From assembly GCA_910587465.1 (NCBI GenBank), contig CAJUMS010000013.1:1-49108 (forward strand): a stretch of DNA of 49,108 nucleotides, read 5' to 3'. Under the pieces are notes generated by a model. That model was not told the origin of the DNA, made no database searches, and saw nothing but the letters and a program-made list of their open reading frames with translations. Position numbers and translations under genes: made by a program. This stretch comes from an uncultured Oscillospiraceae bacterium (GTDB lineage: Bacteria > Bacillota > Clostridia > Oscillospirales > Ruminococcaceae). This document shows, one piece after another, positions 29,217-38,453 of this stretch (position 1 is its first letter; each line of letters begins with the position of its first letter).

Positions 29217-30173
29217 ATGTATAACATAGGCATTGATTTAGGCGGTACTAATATAAAGGTGGGTCTGGTCGACGAGAATTACAATATCGTCGCAAAGGCG
29301 ACCGCGCCGACTAACCTTCCGCGTCCCGCCGAGGAGATAGTAAAATCCATGGTGGACACGATGTGGAAGGCACTCAATGAGGCTAAAGTGACGATCGGCG
29401 AGGTAAACTCTATCGGAATCGGCACTCCCGGCGTTGCCAACCGCAACAGCGGCACGGTGCTTTATTCATGCAATCTCGGCTTCAAGAATACTGATTTGCG
29501 CGCGCTGTTCGGAAAGTTTCTCAATAAGCCGCTTTACGTTGAGAATGACGCTAACGCGGCGGCGTTCGGAGAGGTTCTCGCAGGCGCGGGCAAGGGCTAC
29601 AAGAACGTCGTTGTCGTAACGTTAGGTACGGGCGTCGGCGGCGGTATTATAATCGAGGGAAAGATATACACGGGTTTCAATTTCTGCGGCGCGGAGCTTG
29701 GTCACACAGTCATCGAGTACAACGGAAGGCAGTGCGCGTGCGGACGCAAGGGCTGCTTTGAGGCGTATTCCTCGGCGACCGCGCTTATCAACATGACTAA
29801 AGAGGCAATGGAGGCGCACAAGGATTCAAAAATGTGGGAGATCGCGGGCGGCTCTATCGACAACATCGACGGCAAGACCGCGTTCGATGGCATGAGAGCT
29901 GACGACGCTGCCGCAAGGGACGTTGTAAATATGTACATAGAGTACTTAGGCTGCGGACTTACGAATATCGTCAACACGTTCCAACCCGAGGTGCTTCTTA
30001 TCGGCGGCGGTATCTGCAAGGAGGGCGAGAACCTCACGAGACCGCTTGAGGAGATAATCACCCGCGATCAATATTGTATCGATCCGGACAGGTCGACCAA
30101 GCTCGATATCTGCAAGCTCGGAAACGACGCGGGAATAATCGGAGCGGCGTGCTTATATACTATTGCAGAGTAA
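29217..30173 (+). CDS. glcK: ROK-family glucokinase
   Basis: 318 residues. ATP site DLGGTNIKVG at the N-terminus, catalytic ENDANAAAFGE, the second GTGVGGGI phosphate loop, and the ROK zinc motif with GH then CACGRKGCFE. Phosphorylates glucose to glucose-6-phosphate. It is 5 bases downstream of the Pcp-like gene in the hprK operon, a sensible link between sugar entry and catabolite control. Confidence 0.93.
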   Translation: MYNIGIDLGGTNIKVGLVDENYNIVAKATAPTNLPRPAEEIVKSMVDTMWKALNEAKVTIGEVNSIGIGTPGVANRNSGTVLYSCNLGFKNTDLRALFGKFLNKPLYVENDANAAAFGEVLAGAGKGYKNVVVVTLGTGVGGGIIIEGKIYTGFNFCGAELGHTVIEYNGRQCACGRKGCFEAYSSATALINMTKEAMEAHKDSKMWEIAGGSIDNIDGKTAFDGMRADDAAARDVVNMYIEYLGCGLTNIVNTFQPEVLLIGGGICKEGENLTRPLEEIITRDQYCIDPDRSTKLDICKLGNDAGIIGAACLYTIAE

Positions 30174-30190
30174 GTTTTAGTTTAATAGAA

Positions 30191-30222
30191 ATTTTAGGAC
30201 GGAGCAAAATTCGTCCTAAAAT
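30191..30222 (+). other. Perfect 11-pair hairpin between glcK and murB
   Basis: ATTTTAGGACG pairs with CGTCCTAAAAT around a 10-base loop. No T-run follows closely (only TTTT 10 bases later), so it may be an mRNA 3'-end stabiliser or a weak terminator. Confidence 0.5.
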
Positions 30223-30248
30223 TATGGTGCTTTTAATAAGGAGAAATT

Positions 30249-31148
30249 ATGGATCATGCACAAATAAAAGCTGTCTGCAATAAATATAATTGCCCGTTTG
30301 AGGAGAATTTTGTTCTTGCGAACAGGACTTCAATGAAGATCGGCGGAGAATGTGATCTGTTTGTGGAAGCGAATTCGGAGGAGTGTCTTGTCGAACTGCT
30401 GAAGGTCTGCCGCGAAAGCTCACTGCCGTATTTTCTTCTCGGCAGGGGGAGCAATCTGCTGATACGTAGGTTTGGCGGTGTGGTGATCGCGATAGGCGCG
30501 GCTCTCGGTACGATCACGGTTGATGGCAACACTATAACGGCGGGCGCGGGCGCGGCTCTTTCGGCGGTGTGCAATGCGGCGCTGGAGAATTCTCTTTCGG
30601 GAATGGAATGTCTGTACGGAATACCGGGCTCGGCGGGCGGTGCGCTGTACATGAACGCAGGCGCTTACGGCGGCGAAATAAAGGATATCGCCAAGTCGGC
30701 GCGATGTATCGACGGAAGCGGAAATGTTGTTGAGATGACAGCGGAGGAAATGGGGCTTTCATACCGTCACAGCGTGTTCTCCGAAAACGGTTTTTGCATT
30801 TTGTCGGTAACTATGGAGCTTATACCGCGCGATAAGGCAGAAATAAGGGCTAAAATGGACGAACTTATGCAGAAACGCCGCGACAAGCAGCCTCTTGAAT
30901 TCCCAAGCTGCGGCAGCACATTCAAGCGTCCCGAGGGATATTTCGCGGCGGCGCTTATCGAGGAATGCGGGCTTAAGGGCTGCATGGTCGGCGGCGCTCA
31001 GGTCAGCGAAAAGCACAGCGGATTTGTTATCAACCGCGGCGGCGCAACGTTTGAGGACGTTATGGAGCTTGTCGGGCATATTAAGTCGGCTGTCCGAGAG
31101 CAGAAGGGTGTGGAGCTTGAGTGCGAAATGCTGATAGTTGACAGATGA
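30249..31148 (+). CDS. murB: UDP-N-acetylenolpyruvoylglucosamine reductase
   Basis: FAD-dependent second enzyme of peptidoglycan precursor synthesis. 299 residues; GRGSNLLIR (FAD binding), GIPGSAGGALYMNAGAYGGE, YRHSVF and the catalytic-serine region FPSCGSTFKRPEG are all present. AAGGAG lies 7 bases upstream. In Firmicutes murB commonly heads the rapZ-yvcK-whiA cluster, as here. Confidence 0.96.
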   Translation: MDHAQIKAVCNKYNCPFEENFVLANRTSMKIGGECDLFVEANSEECLVELLKVCRESSLPYFLLGRGSNLLIRRFGGVVIAIGAALGTITVDGNTITAGAGAALSAVCNAALENSLSGMECLYGIPGSAGGALYMNAGAYGGEIKDIAKSARCIDGSGNVVEMTAEEMGLSYRHSVFSENGFCILSVTMELIPRDKAEIRAKMDELMQKRRDKQPLEFPSCGSTFKRPEGYFAAALIEECGLKGCMVGGAQVSEKHSGFVINRGGATFEDVMELVGHIKSAVREQKGVELECEMLIVDR

Positions 31149-31173
31149 AAACAGGCTTTAACGAGGGTCGTAA

Positions 31174-31521
31174 ATGATACAAAAGGTTGATCTGAAAAAA
31201 GAAGTAAACGCTGTTGAGAAATTATTTGAATATAAGAGATTAGGTACGCTCAACGATCATATGCTGAACGTTCTTCAAGCCGAGAACAGAACATTGGATT
31301 TTCACATACACGAAAGTTCCGACGAGTTGTTTTACTGCATTGAGGGCGAATTCGATATTGAGTTTGAGGACGGTATGACGCATTTGTGCGATGGCGATCT
31401 TATAATTATCCCAAAAGGTACAAAGCACCGACCGGTTTGCAAAGGACGGGTAAAGTGCCTTTTGATCGAGGTTGAGGGAACTCTTAACGAGGATAATACC
31501 GGAGGCGCCTACACGGAATAG
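31174..31521 (+). CDS. Cupin-domain protein
   Basis: 115-residue single cupin barrel. Metal-site residues fit the pattern HIHESSDELFYCIEGEFD (two His, one Glu) and later PKGTKHRP. No catalytic role can be named. It sits between murB and rapZ, 25 bases after murB and 9 before rapZ, so co-transcribed. Confidence 0.85.
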   Translation: MIQKVDLKKEVNAVEKLFEYKRLGTLNDHMLNVLQAENRTLDFHIHESSDELFYCIEGEFDIEFEDGMTHLCDGDLIIIPKGTKHRPVCKGRVKCLLIEVEGTLNEDNTGGAYTE

Positions 31522-31530
31522 GGTGGTAGA

Positions 31531-32394
31531 ATGGAATTTATAATTGTAACGGGAATGTCGGGCGGCGGAAAGTCTTCGGCAATCAAGGTTTTAGAGGATA
31601 TCGGATATTTCTGCATTGACAATATGCCGCCGCAGCTTATCCCGAATTTCGCCGCGATTTGCAGCGAAAACGGGGAAATAAACAGGGTCGCGATTGTTAC
31701 CGATATACGCGGCGGAACGTTGTTTCTGAAGCTCTCGGAGTGTATTTCGGGTCTTGTGAATACGGACGGTATTGATGTTAAGGTGCTGTTTCTGGAGGCT
31801 TCAAAGGAAGTGCTGATGAAGCGTTACAGTGAAACGCGCCGAAAGCACCCTCTCGACGAGGTGTCGGGCGGCGACTTATCAAAGGCTATTGACGCGGAGG
31901 CTGAGCTGCTGAGCGAGATACATGCAAACGCCGACTATATAATCGACAGCTCGCTGCTGACGACTGCGCAGCTCAAAGGGCAAATCGCGGGGTTATTTTT
32001 GGACAAGCCGAGCGACAGCATTATCGTAAGCTGTATGAGCTTCGGTTTCAAGTACGGAGTACCGGGAGAGGCGGACTTGGTGTTCGACGTGAGATGCCTG
32101 CCGAATCCGTTCTATGTTCCAGAATTGAAGCATAAGACGGGTCTTGACGCGGAAGTCCGTGATTATGTGATGAAGTACGAGCAGTCGCAGATATTGGAGA
32201 ACAAGATTTGGGATATGGTGGACTTCCTGCTGCCGTGCTATATAAGCGAGGGCAAGAGCAGGCTCGTTATCGCGTTCGGCTGCACGGGCGGAAAGCATAG
32301 GAGCATTACGTTCGCCGAGCGAACTGCCTCGTATTTGCGCGAAAAGGAGTGCAAGGTGCGGATAGTTCACCGCGATATTGAAAAGGGTCGTTAA
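31531..32394 (+). CDS. rapZ: RNase adapter / nucleotide-binding protein RapZ (YvcJ)
   Basis: 287 residues, normal for the family. Walker A GMSGGGKS at 8-15, the conserved CIDNMPPQLIP segment, and the C-terminal FGCTGGKHRS block. In Gram-positives YvcJ binds and hydrolyses nucleotides and affects competence; in enterics RapZ controls glmS small RNAs. Confidence 0.95.
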   Translation: MEFIIVTGMSGGGKSSAIKVLEDIGYFCIDNMPPQLIPNFAAICSENGEINRVAIVTDIRGGTLFLKLSECISGLVNTDGIDVKVLFLEASKEVLMKRYSETRRKHPLDEVSGGDLSKAIDAEAELLSEIHANADYIIDSSLLTTAQLKGQIAGLFLDKPSDSIIVSCMSFGFKYGVPGEADLVFDVRCLPNPFYVPELKHKTGLDAEVRDYVMKYEQSQILENKIWDMVDFLLPCYISEGKSRLVIAFGCTGGKHRSITFAERTASYLREKECKVRIVHRDIEKGR

Positions 32395-32418
32395 TATTCA
32401 TTATTTGGAGAATTTCTT

Positions 32419-32949
32419 GTGAGAAAAGTTACTTTGTACATCGCTATGAGCCTTGACGGGTATATTGCGGACAAACACGGAAAAGTGGACTGGCTTGACG
32501 GACACGGCAATGACGGAGATAACATGGACGCTTATTCCGATTTTATCAAAGACGTTGATACCGTTATTATGGGGTGGAATACCTATCACCAGATCACAAC
32601 GGAGCTGTCGCCGAATGAATGGGTCTACGAGCAATTAACAAGCTACATTATCACGCACAGAGCGCTGCCTTCGACAGACAATATAAAATTTGTTTCGGAC
32701 GACCCCTGCGGCATTGTAAAAAGGCTCAAAAAGGAGAACGGAAAAACAATATGGATATGCGGCGGCGGAAACATCGTTCAACCCTTAATGCAAGAAGGAT
32801 TGATTGATGAGTATCATATTTGCGTCATACCAACGATTTTAGGCTCGGGAATTCGTTTGTTTGGGGAATTCCCAAATGAAATTAAATTAAAATTGGTGCG
32901 TACCCAAGTCTATAACGGGATACTCGAATTGGTTTACGTGTGCAGATAA
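32419..32949 (+). CDS. Dihydrofolate reductase-family (RibD C-terminal-like) protein
   Basis: 176 residues beginning YIAMSLDGYIADKHGKVDWL, the typical start of the DHFR/RibD-C superfamily; GWNTYHQI and ICGGGNIVQPLM form the NADPH-binding blocks. The start is GTG 32419 with GGAG upstream. It occupies the position where yvcK usually lies between rapZ and whiA, and its codon use and AT content look somewhat different from its neighbours, suggesting later insertion. Likely a pterin- or drug-reducing enzyme; substrate unknown. Confidence 0.82.
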   Translation: MRKVTLYIAMSLDGYIADKHGKVDWLDGHGNDGDNMDAYSDFIKDVDTVIMGWNTYHQITTELSPNEWVYEQLTSYIITHRALPSTDNIKFVSDDPCGIVKRLKKENGKTIWICGGGNIVQPLMQEGLIDEYHICVIPTILGSGIRLFGEFPNEIKLKLVRTQVYNGILELVYVCR

Positions 32950-32982
32950 ATATAACGATTATTTTGCTGGGGGCTCGGTATT

Positions 32983-33882
32983 ATGTCATTTTCTTCCGAT
33001 ATAAAAAAAGAGCTGTGTAATGTTCACGAGCTGCAAATCAATGAGATGGCGGCAATGCTGTACGGAATGTTCTACGCGGGCAGGCTCGTGAACGGAAAGC
33101 CCGTTATTCAGACCGAAAATAACGATCTTATTGCGGCGGCGCGGTCGCTTGCCGAGGCGGTGTTCCCGAATGAGCGCGTTGAGGTGACAAGGCTCGTCAA
33201 GAACGGCGGCTCGCTGTATACGTTCGGCGTGAAATCATGGCGCTTGACGGAGCGTTTCGATGACTTCTCGTCGGTGAACACCTCGGTCGTATCGGGAAAC
33301 GACGCGGACGGTGGAGCGTTTCTGCGCGGCGTTTTTGTGTGCTGCGGGAGCGTCACTGACCCGAAAAAGGAGTATCATCTCGAAATGGTGCTGCCCGAGC
33401 GCGCGCGGATAGATCCGCTGAAAGGCTTTATCGGGGAGCATGGGATAAAAATAAAATCCACAATACGCAATAAAAGCGAGGTATTATACGCTAAGACAAG
33501 TGAAATCATAGAGGATTTCCTGACATATATCGGCGCGGGAATTCACGCGCTGGAAATAATGCAGGTGAAGATCGAAAAGGATATCCGAAACCGTGCGAAC
33601 AGGTGTGTGAACTGTGACAGCGCGAATCTCGACAAAACTGTCGCCGCGAGCGAAAAAAGCCGCCGCGATATTGAGTATATCATTGAAACGGCGGGACTGG
33701 AGTCGCTGTCGGCGGAACTTCGCGAAACGGCGCTGCTGCGGCTGGATAATCCTGAAAGCTCGCTGTCGGAGCTGTGCGGAATGTTATCCGAGGGCAAGGC
33801 GCGTCCTATCTCGCGGAGTGGTCTCAATCACCGTTTGAAAAAACTATCGCAGATCGCGGAGGAATTGAAAAGTGAACACTAA
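32983..33882 (+). CDS. whiA: DNA-binding protein WhiA
   Basis: 299-residue protein with an N-terminal LAGLIDADG-like fold lacking nuclease function and a C-terminal helix-turn-helix (KARPISRSGLNHRLKKL). In Firmicutes WhiA influences cell division and chromosome organisation. N-terminus SFSSDIKKELC is diagnostic. Its end overlaps azlC by 11 bases. Confidence 0.95.
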   Translation: MSFSSDIKKELCNVHELQINEMAAMLYGMFYAGRLVNGKPVIQTENNDLIAAARSLAEAVFPNERVEVTRLVKNGGSLYTFGVKSWRLTERFDDFSSVNTSVVSGNDADGGAFLRGVFVCCGSVTDPKKEYHLEMVLPERARIDPLKGFIGEHGIKIKSTIRNKSEVLYAKTSEIIEDFLTYIGAGIHALEIMQVKIEKDIRNRANRCVNCDSANLDKTVAASEKSRRDIEYIIETAGLESLSAELRETALLRLDNPESSLSELCGMLSEGKARPISRSGLNHRLKKLSQIAEELKSEH

Positions 33883-34582
33883 GCTGAAAGCATTGAAAGC
33901 CGCGTTCCCGAGGACTATCCCGATAATGACGGGGTTCCTGTTTCTGGGCGCGGCTTACGGAATTTATGCGCGGACGTCGGGGCTGTCTGCCGCCGCCCCC
34001 ATCTTAATGGCGGTGGTAGTTTTCGCGGGATCGATGGAATTCGTCGCTGTGGATATGCTTTGCGGAGTATTCGACCCGCTGAACGCGTTTTTAATGGCGA
34101 TAATGGTGAACGCACGCCACTTGTTTTACGGCATCGCAATGCTTGATAAATATAAAAAGTCGGGAAAAAAACAGTGGTATCTGATCTTCGGACTGTGCGA
34201 CGAAAGCTTTTCGATAAATTGCACCGCGGACGTTCCCGAGGACGTTGACCAAGTGTGGTTCTATTTTTGGGTGACGGCGCTCAATCAGCTTTACTGGGTG
34301 AGCGGCGCGGCTGCCGGAGCGCTTGCGGGGTCATTCATACATATCGAGCTTCCCGGACTTGATTTCGTAATGACCGCACTGCTGCTCGTGATCTTTGTAG
34401 ACAACTGGCTGAAGGAAAAGTCGCACCTGTCGTCGATCATCGGACTTGCGGCGGCGTTTGTCTGCTTGCTGATATTCGGCAGCAACGGGTTTATTGTCCC
34501 TTCAATGGCGGTTATATTGCTTGTGTTGACGATGCTGCGAAAACCTATCGAAAAAGCAATGGTGGAGGGTGACAAATCATGA
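33872..34582 (+). CDS. azlC: AzlC-family branched-chain amino acid exporter, large subunit
   Basis: 236 residues with six or more membrane segments. The GTG start at 33872 lies inside the end of whiA. Pairs with azlD; the family exports branched-chain amino acids and analogues such as 4-azaleucine. MVNARHLFYG is a conserved family block. Confidence 0.92.
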   Translation: MNTKLKALKAAFPRTIPIMTGFLFLGAAYGIYARTSGLSAAAPILMAVVVFAGSMEFVAVDMLCGVFDPLNAFLMAIMVNARHLFYGIAMLDKYKKSGKKQWYLIFGLCDESFSINCTADVPEDVDQVWFYFWVTALNQLYWVSGAAAGALAGSFIHIELPGLDFVMTALLLVIFVDNWLKEKSHLSSIIGLAAAFVCLLIFGSNGFIVPSMAVILLVLTMLRKPIEKAMVEGDKS

Positions 34583-34908
34583 CCTCCTTACAGATTGCCT
34601 TAATGATTGTGGCTGTGGCGCTGGGGACTATGCTCACGCGCTTTTTGCCGTTTTTCCTGTTCAGCGGCAAAAAGCCCGTACCGAAATACGTCGAATACCT
34701 TGGAAAAGCGCTGACGGGCGCGGCGCTCGGGCTGCTCGTTATCTACGGCTTCAAGAACGTGAACGTGCTCGCAGAAAGTCACGGATTGCCCGAACTGATA
34801 TCGCTTGTCGTTATCGTTCTGCTGCACGTGTGGAAGCGAAATATGCTGCTGTCCATCTCTGCGGGAACGGGAGTTTATATGCTGCTCGTCAACTTTATAT
34901 TTGTGTAA
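34579..34908 (+). CDS. azlD: AzlD-family branched-chain amino acid exporter, small subunit
   Basis: 109 residues with three to four membrane helices and the RFLPFFLF motif. Overlaps azlC by 4 bases (ATGA). It converges with aguB; the stop codons are only 5 bases apart and no clear terminator is visible between them. Confidence 0.92.
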   Translation: MTSLQIALMIVAVALGTMLTRFLPFFLFSGKKPVPKYVEYLGKALTGAALGLLVIYGFKNVNVLAESHGLPELISLVVIVLLHVWKRNMLLSISAGTGVYMLLVNFIFV

Positions 34909-34913
34909 ACGTT

Positions 34914-35786
34914 TTACTTTGTGATTTGTCCGTACATTTCGGGCCGTCTGTCGCGGAACACTCCCCACTCCTGACGGAAAACGCGGGTCTTGTCAAGGTC
35001 GATCTCGCGCAGCAGAACGCAGTCGGACGTGCGGTCTGCGCTCTCGATAATCTCGCCGCGTTCATCGGTGATGAAGCTCGAACCGTAAAAGGTCAGCGCA
35101 CTTGATTGTCCCGCGTTGCCGTCGTCGGGCGTGACGGTCTCCGTACCTACACGGTTAGCCGCAATCACGTTAATAAGGTTCGCCGCCGCATGCCCCTGCA
35201 TACAACGCTGCCAGTGCGGCATACTGTCGCATTCGATGATCGGCTCGCTGCCGATCGCGGTAGGGTATAGAAGCAGCTCCGCGCCTTGCAGTGCCATACA
35301 GCGCGCTGCCTCGGGGAACCACTGATCCCAGCAGATACCCACTCCGATCTTCCCGAAGCGCGTATCCCAGACCTTGAAGCCCGTATTCCCCGGTGTGAAG
35401 TAGAACTTTTCCTGATAAAAGTGGTCGTCGGGAATATGGGTCTTGCGGTACACACCCAACAGCTCACCGCAGTCAAGCATCGCGACCGAGTTGTAAAAAA
35501 CGTTTACATCGCGTTCGTAGAAGCTGATCGGCAGTACGATGCCCAGTTCACGCGAGACCTCACGAAATCGTGTAACGGCGAGGTTTTCGCCAAGCGGCAG
35601 GGCAAGCTCGTAATGCTCGTAGCGGCGCTCCTGACAGAAATATTTCGTTTCGAAAAGCTCGGGCAGCAGGATAACGTTTGCGCCCTCCGAAGCGGCTTGA
35701 CGAACCAGCCTCTCGGCTTTTTCTATCGACTGTTCACGCGTTTCGGGAACGGACATCTGCACTGCGGCAATGGTGATCTTTCTCAT
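34914..35786 (-). CDS. aguB: N-carbamoylputrescine amidase
   Basis: 290-residue nitrilase-superfamily enzyme converting N-carbamoylputrescine to putrescine. The catalytic triad is Glu43 (LPELFE), Lys115 (YRKTHIPDD) and Cys152 (GICWDQWFPE). The agmatine deiminase gene is in the same direction upstream. Its start overlaps the NUDIX gene stop by 4 bases. Confidence 0.95.
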   Translation of the reverse strand: MRKITIAAVQMSVPETREQSIEKAERLVRQAASEGANVILLPELFETKYFCQERRYEHYELALPLGENLAVTRFREVSRELGIVLPISFYERDVNVFYNSVAMLDCGELLGVYRKTHIPDDHFYQEKFYFTPGNTGFKVWDTRFGKIGVGICWDQWFPEAARCMALQGAELLLYPTAIGSEPIIECDSMPHWQRCMQGHAAANLINVIAANRVGTETVTPDDGNAGQSSALTFYGSSFITDERGEIIESADRTSDCVLLREIDLDKTRVFRQEWGVFRDRRPEMYGQITK

Positions 35787-36271
35787 TTTGCGCTCCTTTC
35801 GCCGTCGAACTCCGTACAGTACAGACTTGTCGGCGCGTATTTTTCACTGTGTACAAATTCGGTAAATGGCATTGAGGTGCCGCTTGCGGCGGCTTTTATC
35901 AGCTTTTTCGACAGGTCGGGAACGTCAGCGTCGGCAAGCGCTTTCTCGATATCGAGCCAGACTACCTCGCTGTTTTCGTCGTGATCGGAACGCGCTTCTC
36001 CTCCAACATATTCCGCGAGGAAAACAACATACCAATCGTGCATATTAAAGCGAACCCCGAGCAGTCCGACAGCTCTCACCTCTACACCCGTTTCCTCAAG
36101 AAATTCGCGCTGTAATGCGCCTTCAGGGGATTCGCCATTTTGCATATAGCCTCCCGGGATTATCAGCCGCCCCTTGCCAGCGCCGTATGTATGCCGCGCC
36201 AGCAGAACTTTGCCGTCACGCAGTACCACTCCGGCGACGGACTTTCCCCAATCTGTGTTTTCTTCTGACAT
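35783..36271 (-). CDS. NUDIX hydrolase
   Basis: 162 residues from ATG 36271 (GAGG 8 bases upstream). The NUDIX box GGYMQNGESPEGALQREFLEETGVE fits Gx5Ex7REUxEExGU fully. Substrate unknown. It is translationally coupled to aguB, which is unusual for the putrescine pathway. The frame is open further upstream to 36406, but no better start is seen. Confidence 0.88.
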   Translation of the reverse strand: MSEENTDWGKSVAGVVLRDGKVLLARHTYGAGKGRLIIPGGYMQNGESPEGALQREFLEETGVEVRAVGLLGVRFNMHDWYVVFLAEYVGGEARSDHDENSEVVWLDIEKALADADVPDLSKKLIKAAASGTSMPFTEFVHSEKYAPTSLYCTEFDGERSAK

Positions 36272-36420
36272 TTTATAACCTCGTTTTCTCTTCGAAAATG
36301 TGTTGTTTTCACAGCTGATTTCGGAGGTTTTTCTGTTATCGTTTTTCGATAATTCACAAACGCTTTTTTGTGCCCTCAAAATCGCATAACCATAACGAAT
36401 ATACAAATTTTTTATCTTTT

Positions 36421-36455
36421 AAAAAATAAGTCTTTTTTGAACTGAAAAACGACTT
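36421..36455 (-). terminator. Terminator after the DUF1835-like gene
   Basis: Minus strand AAGTC, G, TTTTT, loop, AAAAA, A, GACTT then ATTTTTT. It separates aguA plus its partner from the NUDIX-aguB pair. The 36272-36420 stretch has also a TTATCG/CGATAA hairpin and no gene. Confidence 0.65.
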
Positions 36456-36457
36456 TT

Positions 36458-37264
36458 TTATACCCAATTCAATCGAAGAATTCTTTCATACTTTTTATAG
36501 GAATTTTCGACGATCTCTATATGATGTGTTTCTATATATTTGTCTATCCTCGCCGCGTACCACCAATCGCCTATCCCAAGCTGATTTTTTCCGAGTATTT
36601 GCCCGATAAGCTCGACCTCGCGTATAGGCTCTTCTCCCAAATACTTCCATATCAGAAAATCGTAAAAATTATCGGGAACGCTAATAACAGAGCCGTTTAC
36701 AACCGCACGGAGCGGAGCGTTTTCACGTTTCAGTTCGTCCCAACGGAAGGCGTTTGCTTGTATCTCAGCTTGTGACAGCCTGCGTTGAGACGGCATCATC
36801 TCCGTGAACATATGCGGTTCGACCTCACCCCAGCCCGAATACTCAACAGCCGTATCGCCTTTAACGATAAGCCGCGGCAGCTTGACCACATATACCTCGC
36901 CCTTGTACCCACGCAGCTTGCCGCAGAGCCACATCATTCCGCAAATCGAGTAGGGCGCGTCACTGTGCCAAATCCGCAGCGTTTCTCCGCTTTTTAAGTA
37001 CTCTTTAAGCCGTATAAGCTCCTGTGAATACGCATTGCCAAGCGCTTTCAGTGAGGACTTCATTTCTTTGTCCGCGTACCACTGCTCTTGATAAAGCATT
37101 TTATAAATTAAGTCACGTCGAGATTTGCTTAATATGGGCTGTGAAATACCGCCGATATCCAGCAAAAGCGGCAGATAAACAATGTCGCTCCCAAGCCCTT
37201 TTTCGCGGTGTAATGCGATCTTCATCGCGCCCGCTTCGCTTTCTCCGAACAAAACCTCGATCAT
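36458..37264 (-). CDS. DUF1835/DUF3658-like protein, function unknown
   Basis: 268 residues. The N-terminus MIEVLFGESEAGAMK and the internal IWHSDAPYSICGMMWLC block resemble DUF1835 proteins, small predicted Rossmann-like domains of unknown role, with a C-terminal helical part as in DUF3658. It overlaps aguA by 4 bases (ATGA), so the two are coupled. No link to agmatine metabolism is known to me. Confidence 0.72.
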   Translation of the reverse strand: MIEVLFGESEAGAMKIALHREKGLGSDIVYLPLLLDIGGISQPILSKSRRDLIYKMLYQEQWYADKEMKSSLKALGNAYSQELIRLKEYLKSGETLRIWHSDAPYSICGMMWLCGKLRGYKGEVYVVKLPRLIVKGDTAVEYSGWGEVEPHMFTEMMPSQRRLSQAEIQANAFRWDELKRENAPLRAVVNGSVISVPDNFYDFLIWKYLGEEPIREVELIGQILGKNQLGIGDWWYAARIDKYIETHHIEIVENSYKKYERILRLNWV

Positions 37265-38364
37265 TCCGCACCTCCGAAAATAGGTATTTGTTGAGTAATA
37301 CAGTGGATATTTCCACCGCCTATCAGTATATCCCGCGCGTAGACGGGTATCACCTCACGTTCGGGGAACAGCACCGTCAGCAGGTCGCGTGCCGGCTCGT
37401 CCGCCGGGTCGCCAAAAAATGGCATGACCACTGCGCCGTTAGCGATGTAAAAGTTAACGTATGACGCGGCAAGACGCTCTCCGGGAGTTCGTGTGGGCTG
37501 AAAATCCATCGTGTCCAGCCCACCACACTCCTCGGCAGTGATCGTGACGGGCTTGGGGCAGCGCAGTTTGTGAATCGTTATAGACCGCCCTTTTGCGTCA
37601 GTCTCACGCGAAAGTATATCGTAACATGACTTCGACATGGCGTACTGCGGATCGTTCTCGTCGTCTGTCCAGGCGAGGACTACCTCGGACGGCTTCACGA
37701 ACGCGCATATGTTGTCAACGTGTTCATTGGTTTCATCATTGAAAATGCCGTTCTTAAGCCAGATGACCTTTTCGATGTTCAAATAATCGCAAAGATAATT
37801 CTCGATATCCGCCTTTGTGAGCATTGGATTGCGCCCCTTGCTGAGCAGACACGCTTCGGTAGTAATGCATGTTCCTTCGCCGTCAACGTGAATGGAGCCG
37901 CCCTCAAGTATAAAATTGCCCAAATTGTACATATCTTTTTCGTATAGATCGCACAGTTTTCTTGCCATTTTGTCGTCCAGATCCCATGGGAAGTACAATC
38001 CGTCTTCAAGACCGCCCCAAGCGTTGAAGCCCCAGTTTATACCGCGTATCTCCGTGCCGTCCGTGACGAACGTCGGGGCATAATCGCGCGCCCACGCGTC
38101 GTTGGAGGACATCTCCACAACACGGATATTGCCGGGGAGCATACGCCGCGCGTTCTCGTACTGCTTTTGCGAAACGCAGACCGTGAGACGTTCACTGCGC
38201 GAGATAGCCTTGGCGACGTTCACGAAAGCCTTTCGAGCAGCGTAGCCGCCGTACTGCCAGCTGTCCGAGCGCTCGGGGAATATCATAATGCACCCGTAAT
38301 GCGGCGAAAATTCGGCGGGCATATAAAAGCCGTCCGCCCTTGGCGTGGAGTTGATTATCTTCAT
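37261..38364 (-). CDS. aguA: Agmatine deiminase
   Basis: 367-residue enzyme converting agmatine to N-carbamoylputrescine and ammonia. Catalytic Cys355 is in GGGNIHCITQQIP; NDAWARDYAP and EGGSIHVDGEG (Asp, Glu and His region) are typical. GGAGG lies just upstream. With aguB it gives a complete agmatine-to-putrescine route. Confidence 0.96.
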   Translation of the reverse strand: MKIINSTPRADGFYMPAEFSPHYGCIMIFPERSDSWQYGGYAARKAFVNVAKAISRSERLTVCVSQKQYENARRMLPGNIRVVEMSSNDAWARDYAPTFVTDGTEIRGINWGFNAWGGLEDGLYFPWDLDDKMARKLCDLYEKDMYNLGNFILEGGSIHVDGEGTCITTEACLLSKGRNPMLTKADIENYLCDYLNIEKVIWLKNGIFNDETNEHVDNICAFVKPSEVVLAWTDDENDPQYAMSKSCYDILSRETDAKGRSITIHKLRCPKPVTITAEECGGLDTMDFQPTRTPGERLAASYVNFYIANGAVVMPFFGDPADEPARDLLTVLFPEREVIPVYARDILIGGGNIHCITQQIPIFGGAE

Positions 38365-38393
38365 TGCTTGTCCTCCTTGAATAACTTATTTTT

Positions 38394-38422
38394 ATTATAA
38401 CACGGTTTACGAAAAAAAGCAA
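38394..38422 (-). promoter_or_regulatory. Promoter of aguA
   Basis: TTGCTT (38422-38417), 17 bases, TATAAT (38399-38394) on the minus strand. Confidence 0.78.
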
Positions 38423-38423
38423 T

Positions 38424-38437
38424 ATTTCCGCGGAAAT
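38424..38437. promoter_or_regulatory. 14 bp perfect palindrome between divergent promoters
   Basis: ATTTCCGCGGAAAT, 1 base upstream of the aguA -35 and 16 bases upstream of the -35 of the divergent promoter. Good placement for a shared operator. No regulator gene is adjacent. Confidence 0.55.
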
Positions 38438-38453
38438 TTTGACATGAATAGGC

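Noticed and set aside
30191..30222. glcK-murB hairpin as a strong terminator
   Set aside because: No T-run directly after the stem, so recorded only as a hairpin.
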